DNA of 12,585 nt from CAZIWJ01 sp964542855 (GTDB lineage Bacteria; Bacteroidota; Bacteroidia; Cytophagales; Cyclobacteriaceae): NCBI GenBank assembly GCA_964542855.1, contig CAZIWJ010000091.1, positions 1-12,585 of the forward strand, given 5' to 3'. The notes under the pieces were generated by a model that saw only the letters and a program-made list of their open reading frames with translations, was not told the DNA's origin and made no database searches. Position 1 is the first letter of the stretch, and every line of letters starts with the position of its first letter. A program made the position numbers and the translations under genes. Positions 8,101 through 12,585 of the stretch are shown here, one piece after another.

Positions 8101-9024
8101 TCAGATGATTTTAGTTTTTATTAATTCCGAATAAAATGTATTGTCGCATAATTTGGCACTGCCGAAAAGTGATGCATTTTCTTCCATTCCTGAAGGACAA
8201 ATGTTTACATTTATGTTTTTGAGTTGAGCCTCCATTTCTGTTTTAAAGAGCGGAAAGCTTTTGGAGATATTTCCACCCAGTACAAGACAGTCTGCATTGA
8301 ATCTTTTCATCCATGGAGCCAGAAATTCACCCAGGTTACGCCCGAAATTCCTGAAAAGTTCGGCAGGAACAGGATCGTTGCAGCAACGGTCGGCCAACTC
8401 TTTTACTCCCTGTAATTTCTTGCCGGTTTTTTTCTTGTATTCTTTTAGAAACCAACGGGTGGAAAAATAATCGTCGGCTATGGATTCTTTAAAAGGAATA
8501 TGGTATAAAAAACCGTCAGCCGGAATTCCACCGATACCTGCCACCGGAAGTCTGTTTTTGATAAAAGTAGTTCCAAATCCGGTACCCATAGTGATGGCAA
8601 TAATCCGATCAAATTTCGAGGCTTTTCCCAGCCATGCCTCGCCAATGGCAAAACAGGAAGCATCGTTGAGAAACCGGAGGGGAAACTCTGTGGAAACGTT
8701 TAGCCTGTTCTGAATTTCTTCACGGATATTTACTGCATAAAGTTTTTCAAATTTCTGAACTCCTGTAAACCAGGCAGTTCCACCTTTGTAGTCGAATGGA
8801 CCGGGCATAGCAAACCCAATTCCAAAAAGGGATTCAATGTTGTAATTTCTAACCGCTTTACGAATGGCAGAAATCCATTCGTCCAGTATTTCATTTTTTT
8901 TACCCTTGCTGTTTACCGCTACCCTGCATGCAGATTGCTCAACCGGTTGGTTGGTGGTAAGATTAAAAAGCTGGCACGTGATGTGGCTGCCACCAATGTC
9001 GGTTCCTATTGCAATTTTTTCCAT
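8101..9024 (-). CDS. ROK-family sugar kinase, probable mannokinase
   Basis: A 307-residue cytoplasmic kinase of the ROK family (ASKHA fold), predicted to transfer phosphate from ATP to a hexose. The N-terminus carries the phosphate loop GTDIGGSH (residues 7-14, Asp9). The segment FLNDASCFA holds the catalytic-base Asp121, and MGTGFGTT is the second nucleotide-binding loop. A further glycine-rich LVLGGN segment lies near the C-terminus. The zinc-binding CxCGxxGCxE signature of classical ROK kinases is absent; the corresponding region reads DGFLYHIPF with His175, then ADDYFSTRWF, so this is a zinc-less variant. It lies 14 nt after the large GH92 gene and 2 nt before the MFS transporter gene, and a phosphomannose isomerase-like gene is downstream. 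That context makes mannose the best candidate substrate, giving mannose-6-phosphate. Glucose, fructose or N-acetylmannosamine cannot be excluded. Family assignment is secure; the substrate is inferred. Confidence 0.9.
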   Translation of the reverse strand: MEKIAIGTDIGGSHITCQLFNLTTNQPVEQSACRVAVNSKGKKNEILDEWISAIRKAVRNYNIESLFGIGFAMPGPFDYKGGTAWFTGVQKFEKLYAVNIREEIQNRLNVSTEFPLRFLNDASCFAIGEAWLGKASKFDRIIAITMGTGFGTTFIKNRLPVAGIGGIPADGFLYHIPFKESIADDYFSTRWFLKEYKKKTGKKLQGVKELADRCCNDPVPAELFRNFGRNLGEFLAPWMKRFNADCLVLGGNISKSFPLFKTEMEAQLKNINVNICPSGMEENASLFGSAKLCDNTFYSELIKTKII

Positions 9025-9038
9025 TCCAAAATTTAGAA

Positions 9039-12000
9039 TTATTGAACTCCCCAGTTTTTGTTAGGGTTTGGTCCCATCAGCAATTCCAGTTTTCCGCCTT
9101 TTAGTAGCTCGCTTGCGGGGAATTTAAAATCATTGAGGTTTTTACCGTTTAATATTGCCGATTGTACATATTTGTTCAGCCGGGAAGCATTTCTGGCTTC
9201 AATAATGAACTTTTCGCCCCGTCCGAATTGCCGGCCCAAGTCTAATTCAACTTTTGGGAACAAGGGGCTGGCAATTTCATAAACCGGCTCAACGCGGCAC
9301 CCTCCATCAGTTTGAAAAAGGCCCAGTGCTGCCATAATAAACCAGGCACTCATTTGACCTTGATCTTCGTCACCGAGGTAAGCATTGGCTAGGCCATGTC
9401 CGTAATAGCGGTCGGTAATTGCCCGGCTCCATTTCTGGGTTAGCCAGGGCTTGCCTACCCAATTGAACAAAAAGGCGAAGTGCATGGATTGTTGATTTCC
9501 CTGAGCCACCGGATAATCCCAGTACTGGTCGCGTTTTCCGTTGAACCGTAACTTGTAGCTTTCTTCAAACCCCCAGTCAAGTCGTTCAATAAAGCGTTCT
9601 TTCCCAATGGCTTCGGCTAGGGCCGGCACATCTTGTGGTACAAAAAAGGTAAGCTGCCAGGCATTTCCTTCTACGTAGTGATGGTTTCGTCCCGACTGGT
9701 AGGGGTCAAAATCAGGCAACCAGTTGCCATTGGAATCTTTCATACGTGCAAAACCTATTTCATTGTCAATTGCGTTTTTCCAGTAATATCCCCGTTTCAG
9801 GAACGTGTTATAATCAGCTTCTTTGCCCAGTGCTTTGGCAAACTGGCTTACCGTCCAGTCGTCGAAAAAATATTCCATGGTGTTGGAGAAACGGCCTTTG
9901 TCGTGGGGAACATACTTGTATTCCAGGTAAGGAATAAGGTCCCGGTTTCCGGCAAATCCACCCCCTGTTTCACGGGCGGGAGTGGTTTGCATATTTTTAG
10001 CTGCTTCGAATGCTTTTTCCGCATTAAAATTGCGGATACCCATTTGATAGGCACTTACTATGAGTGGTATTTCATGCTCGGCTACCATCACCGGGATGTA
10101 TTCCATGCCTGCCGGACCTTTGGCCAGCCAGCCTCCGGCATCGTACATGGCTAGTTGTGAGTTCACCCAGCGGTTGCTCCACTCCGGGGTAACTAGGTTC
10201 CAGAATTGATTCAGATTCCAGAAGGTATTCCAAAAAGCGTCACAACCCAATGCAGGGGATTCCGGATCATCGAGCTGCCTGATTTTTTCATCGGCATCCA
10301 CCCATTTCCCGTCCACATCGCTGAAAATATTCCGACTACAGAGCGCACGGTACATATTGGTGTAGAACCGGCGTTTTTCACGGTAATCATTCGTTGATAT
10401 TTTCACCCGTTCAAAAATGTCATTCCAGGTATCGACATGATGTTGTCTTACCGCTTCAAAGTCCCAACCAAAAGGTTTCGTTATTTCTGTTTCCAGGTTT
10501 TTAGCGGCATTCTCGATGCTCACATACCATATTCCGCTGCGTACCTGTACGGTTTGGTTTTTTTTAGTATCAAATTCAACAAAGGCACCGGCATCTTTCG
10601 GATTCTTTTTTTCAAGAACAGTTACATTCCCGGTTCTTCCTTCTTCTGTCCAGAAGCCCAGCTGTTTTATAGGTTGGTCAAATTCCACAACAAAATGTAC
10701 TATGTATTCCTGGGAAACGCCTCCTGCCCAAGTGTTGGGTGATATTTGGTGACTATATCCTTCAATACGTGTGGCGTTCACTTGTTCAATGTAAACCTTT
10801 TCCAGGTTATAATCATATTCTGCCGAAATCCGCAAATCGATCAACACCCTGTTTCCTTCCCGATCTTCAGGAAAGGTATAACGTTGAAAACCGCAACGGG
10901 TTGTAGAGGTGAGCTCAGCCACAATATCATAATCGGTTAGTTCTGCTTTATAATATCCAATGGGGGCTTCTTCAGTTTCTGTATTCAGTCGTGACCGGCA
11001 TCCTTCATCGGGATTTTTTTCATCGCCAACGTCCGTTACCAGCAAACCGTTAACAGGCATAAGCAGTAATCCTGCCATTGTCCATTCATGAATATGACTG
11101 AATCCGCCGATGGTTTCGAAGATGGGGTCGTAACCGGCTTGCCATCCGCTGTTTTGATTGTCCGGACTCAATTTAACCATGCTGAAGGGCATCCACGACC
11201 CCGGTGCAATCATCCAGCGCGAATGGGCGGTTCCCATTTTAGTGTCTGCATAATTGGCCGGGGTTACCAATTCTTGCGGGTTACGCTGAACCTTTCCCTT
11301 TTCCAGCGTTTGTCCTTCTACCTTGATTTCATAGTCACTCTTCCGCTGCGATGAAACTTCCGGCATGGGGGCTTCAAAGGTGTACCTGCCGGTTTCAACG
11401 GTTTCGGTTAATAGGATTTTCCCGTCGAGGATCACTTCCAGTTGAGGAGTTCCCTCCAGGTGTTCCACATCAACCAGCAGTGGTTGTGCAAGGCCTTCGG
11501 CAGTTTGGATTTCGTATCCAGCAGATTTCACACTTCTTACGAAAAACTCCTTGTTTTCCTTGAGTTTGGCATTGCCGGGACCTTCCAATTTGATCTGATC
11601 GAAAATAAGCCAGGAACCCTGCAGGGTGGTGAGGTTGATCTCATTGCCCCCTTCTCTGATGAGGCCACCGGGGAGGGGAACTTCTATCCGGTATTCAGCA
11701 GAATCAGTTTCCATAGCTTCGGTTATCTCATTCCTTTTTCCTTTTGCTAACCTGAATTTCCATGGTTTTCCATTTACCATCACCTTGAAAACCGGTGGAT
11801 TATCGTGGTGATTGTCCACCAAATCGATGATGAGCGACCAATCCCCTCTATGCGAAAGTTTTTCTATTCCAAAAAGGATGTTGAGGGTATGCGATCGCCA
11901 TCCGGCTGTCCCCCAAGTTCCACCCCATTGATCAGACGGGCCGGGTAAAACGTAGGGCCAGTCTTCTTTTTCATTAGAAAAGCCAATCAGGAAAAATTTG

Positions 12001-12188
12001 TCTTCCCAGCCAAAATCGTTATCTAAAAATTGCTCATAATTGTCGGGGGATAAAGCAAATTCAGTGGCACTGTTATCGCCCTGTCCGATTTGCCAGATGA
12101 TTTCGTTTTCCGTCTGACAGGAAAAAACCAACCCTGCAATTAAAATGAACAGATAGTGAGAAAACCCACTTTTTTTAAAAGATGTCAT
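9039..12188 (-). CDS. GH92 exo-alpha-mannosidase lipoprotein with N-terminal PL4 domain III-like module
   Basis: A 1049-residue protein, longer than the usual 750-800 residues of GH92. It starts with a lipoprotein-type leader ending LVFSC (Cys24), so it is probably membrane-anchored in the periplasm or on the cell surface. Residues about 28-208 form an extra domain with IWQIGQGDNSATEF and WGGTWGTAGWR, which resembles the carbohydrate-binding-like domain III of PL4 rhamnogalacturonan lyases. Residues about 210-305 look like a further small beta domain. GH92 proper begins at NYADTKMGT (312-320): an N-terminal beta-sandwich to about 570, then the alpha/alpha catalytic part. Catalytic candidates are Glu840 in VEGNAWQ (general acid) and Asp940/Asp942 in GDEDQGQMSAW (general base); the DxD spacing matches characterised family members. 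It ends NPNKNWGVQ, the normal GH92 terminus. The ATG at 12186-12188 has no clear Shine-Dalgarno sequence. It is intact and probably the main functional mannosidase here. Linkage specificity is not assignable. Confidence 0.95.
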   Translation of the reverse strand: MTSFKKSGFSHYLFILIAGLVFSCQTENEIIWQIGQGDNSATEFALSPDNYEQFLDNDFGWEDKFFLIGFSNEKEDWPYVLPGPSDQWGGTWGTAGWRSHTLNILFGIEKLSHRGDWSLIIDLVDNHHDNPPVFKVMVNGKPWKFRLAKGKRNEITEAMETDSAEYRIEVPLPGGLIREGGNEINLTTLQGSWLIFDQIKLEGPGNAKLKENKEFFVRSVKSAGYEIQTAEGLAQPLLVDVEHLEGTPQLEVILDGKILLTETVETGRYTFEAPMPEVSSQRKSDYEIKVEGQTLEKGKVQRNPQELVTPANYADTKMGTAHSRWMIAPGSWMPFSMVKLSPDNQNSGWQAGYDPIFETIGGFSHIHEWTMAGLLLMPVNGLLVTDVGDEKNPDEGCRSRLNTETEEAPIGYYKAELTDYDIVAELTSTTRCGFQRYTFPEDREGNRVLIDLRISAEYDYNLEKVYIEQVNATRIEGYSHQISPNTWAGGVSQEYIVHFVVEFDQPIKQLGFWTEEGRTGNVTVLEKKNPKDAGAFVEFDTKKNQTVQVRSGIWYVSIENAAKNLETEITKPFGWDFEAVRQHHVDTWNDIFERVKISTNDYREKRRFYTNMYRALCSRNIFSDVDGKWVDADEKIRQLDDPESPALGCDAFWNTFWNLNQFWNLVTPEWSNRWVNSQLAMYDAGGWLAKGPAGMEYIPVMVAEHEIPLIVSAYQMGIRNFNAEKAFEAAKNMQTTPARETGGGFAGNRDLIPYLEYKYVPHDKGRFSNTMEYFFDDWTVSQFAKALGKEADYNTFLKRGYYWKNAIDNEIGFARMKDSNGNWLPDFDPYQSGRNHHYVEGNAWQLTFFVPQDVPALAEAIGKERFIERLDWGFEESYKLRFNGKRDQYWDYPVAQGNQQSMHFAFLFNWVGKPWLTQKWSRAITDRYYGHGLANAYLGDEDQGQMSAWFIMAALGLFQTDGGCRVEPVYEIASPLFPKVELDLGRQFGRGEKFIIEARNASRLNKYVQSAILNGKNLNDFKFPASELLKGGKLELLMGPNPNKNWGVQ

Positions 12189-12196
12189 ATTTTGGA

Positions 12197-12585
12197 TTAA
12201 TCGTAATTATTTGAAAATGAGTAGGGAAATGCTGATTCTTCCGTGCCGCGTTTTTTATTGGGATTTTCACCCATTTCAAAGCTGATTTTTGCACCTTCCT
12301 TCAACTCAGAAAAGTTAAAATAGTTTTTGTTGTACTCATTTCCGTTTAAATGAATTGCCTGGATATAGCGGTTTTTCGTGTTGTTTTTTGGTGCACTGAT
12401 TTCAATTGTTTTTCCGTTTTCGAGGCTTACGGTTATTTTTTTGAACAATGGCGCTCCAATCACATATTCATCAGTGGCCGGCGCTACAGGGTAAAATCCC
12501 ATTGCACTGAAAACATACCACGCCGAGGTTTGGCCGTTGTCTTCGTCACCGCAATATCCGTCAGCATAAGGGCTGTAGAGTTTAT
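12197..12585 (-). CDS. GH92 alpha-mannosidase, C-terminal fragment (5' part outside window)
   Basis: This is the 3' end of a glycoside hydrolase family 92 gene. It stays open to the window edge and ends with TAA at 12197-12199. The first visible residues include GYCGDEDNGQTSAWYVFSAM, the hallmark C-terminal catalytic segment of GH92. By analogy with characterised Bacteroides GH92 enzymes, the two Asp of GDED (codons at 12545-12547 and 12539-12541) are the general-base pair of these calcium-dependent, inverting exo-alpha-mannosidases. A C-terminal beta-rich module follows, with the usual ending NPNKKRG where most members have NPNKNWG, then a tail of about 13 residues. The general-acid Glu region, signal peptide and start lie beyond the window, so linkage specificity and localisation cannot be judged. 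It is the most upstream gene seen and sits 8 nt before the next GH92 gene, suggesting co-transcription. The visible part shows no lesion. Confidence 0.93.
   Translation of the reverse strand, partial: KLYSPYADGYCGDEDNGQTSAWYVFSAMGFYPVAPATDEYVIGAPLFKKITVSLENGKTIEISAPKNNTKNRYIQAIHLNGNEYNKNYFNFSELKEGAKISFEMGENPNKKRGTEESAFPYSFSNNYD

Noticed and set aside
9633..10154. Plus-strand open frame of 173 codons within the large GH92 gene
   Set aside because: It is antisense to a strongly conserved GH92 catalytic region, has no recognisable domain, and looks like a complementary-strand shadow.
1..12585. CRISPR arrays, tRNA/rRNA genes, transposases, Rho-independent terminators
   Set aside because: No repeated spacer-like units, RNA gene signatures, transposase motifs or GC-rich hairpins with U-runs were seen; intergenic spaces are 26 nt or shorter.

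Overview
The window looks like part of a carbohydrate-utilisation locus from a member of the Bacteroidota. The evidence is moderate GC, AT-rich gene starts without clear Shine-Dalgarno sequences, several lipoprotein-type glycosidases, and tandem GH92 exo-alpha-mannosidase paralogues. The order or family cannot be fixed from this sequence. No SusC/SusD pair, regulator, RNA gene, CRISPR array or recognisable insertion sequence is visible.

Every supported gene lies on the minus strand, so transcription runs from high to low coordinates. In transcription order: the 3' end of a GH92 gene (12585-12197, cut by the window edge); a 1049-residue lipoprotein GH92 with an extra N-terminal domain resembling domain III of family 4 polysaccharide lyases (12188-9039); a ROK-family sugar kinase (9024-8101); an MFS sugar transporter (8098-6944); a second lipoprotein GH92 that is broken (6942-4571); a lipoprotein six-hairpin glycosidase of unassigned family (4544-3249); a large class I mannose-6-phosphate isomerase-like protein (3246-1477); and a third leader-bearing GH92, broken and apparently truncated (1464 to about 40). 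Gaps between consecutive genes are 8, 14, 2, 1, 26, 2 and 12 nt, with no terminator-like hairpin, so this is probably one transcription unit.

The genes fit one pathway. Surface or periplasmic GH92 enzymes, with the six-hairpin glycosidase, release mannose from alpha-mannosides such as N-glycans or mannan. The MFS protein imports it, the ROK kinase would make mannose-6-phosphate, and the isomerase-like protein would convert that to fructose-6-phosphate. This pathway is inferred from gene families and neighbours; no substrate is proven.

The most unusual aspect is selective damage. Two GH92 genes are interrupted while every downstream-metabolism gene is intact. One has a frame change at a run of eight A, where the in-frame heptamer A AAA AAG matches the dnaX-type slippery sequence, plus a TGA where a paralogue has Trp. 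The other has a TGA at a conserved Trp, a TAA further on, and loss of GH92 similarity before its catalytic residues. This looks like relaxed selection on redundant mannosidases, though recoding or sequence error is not fully excluded.
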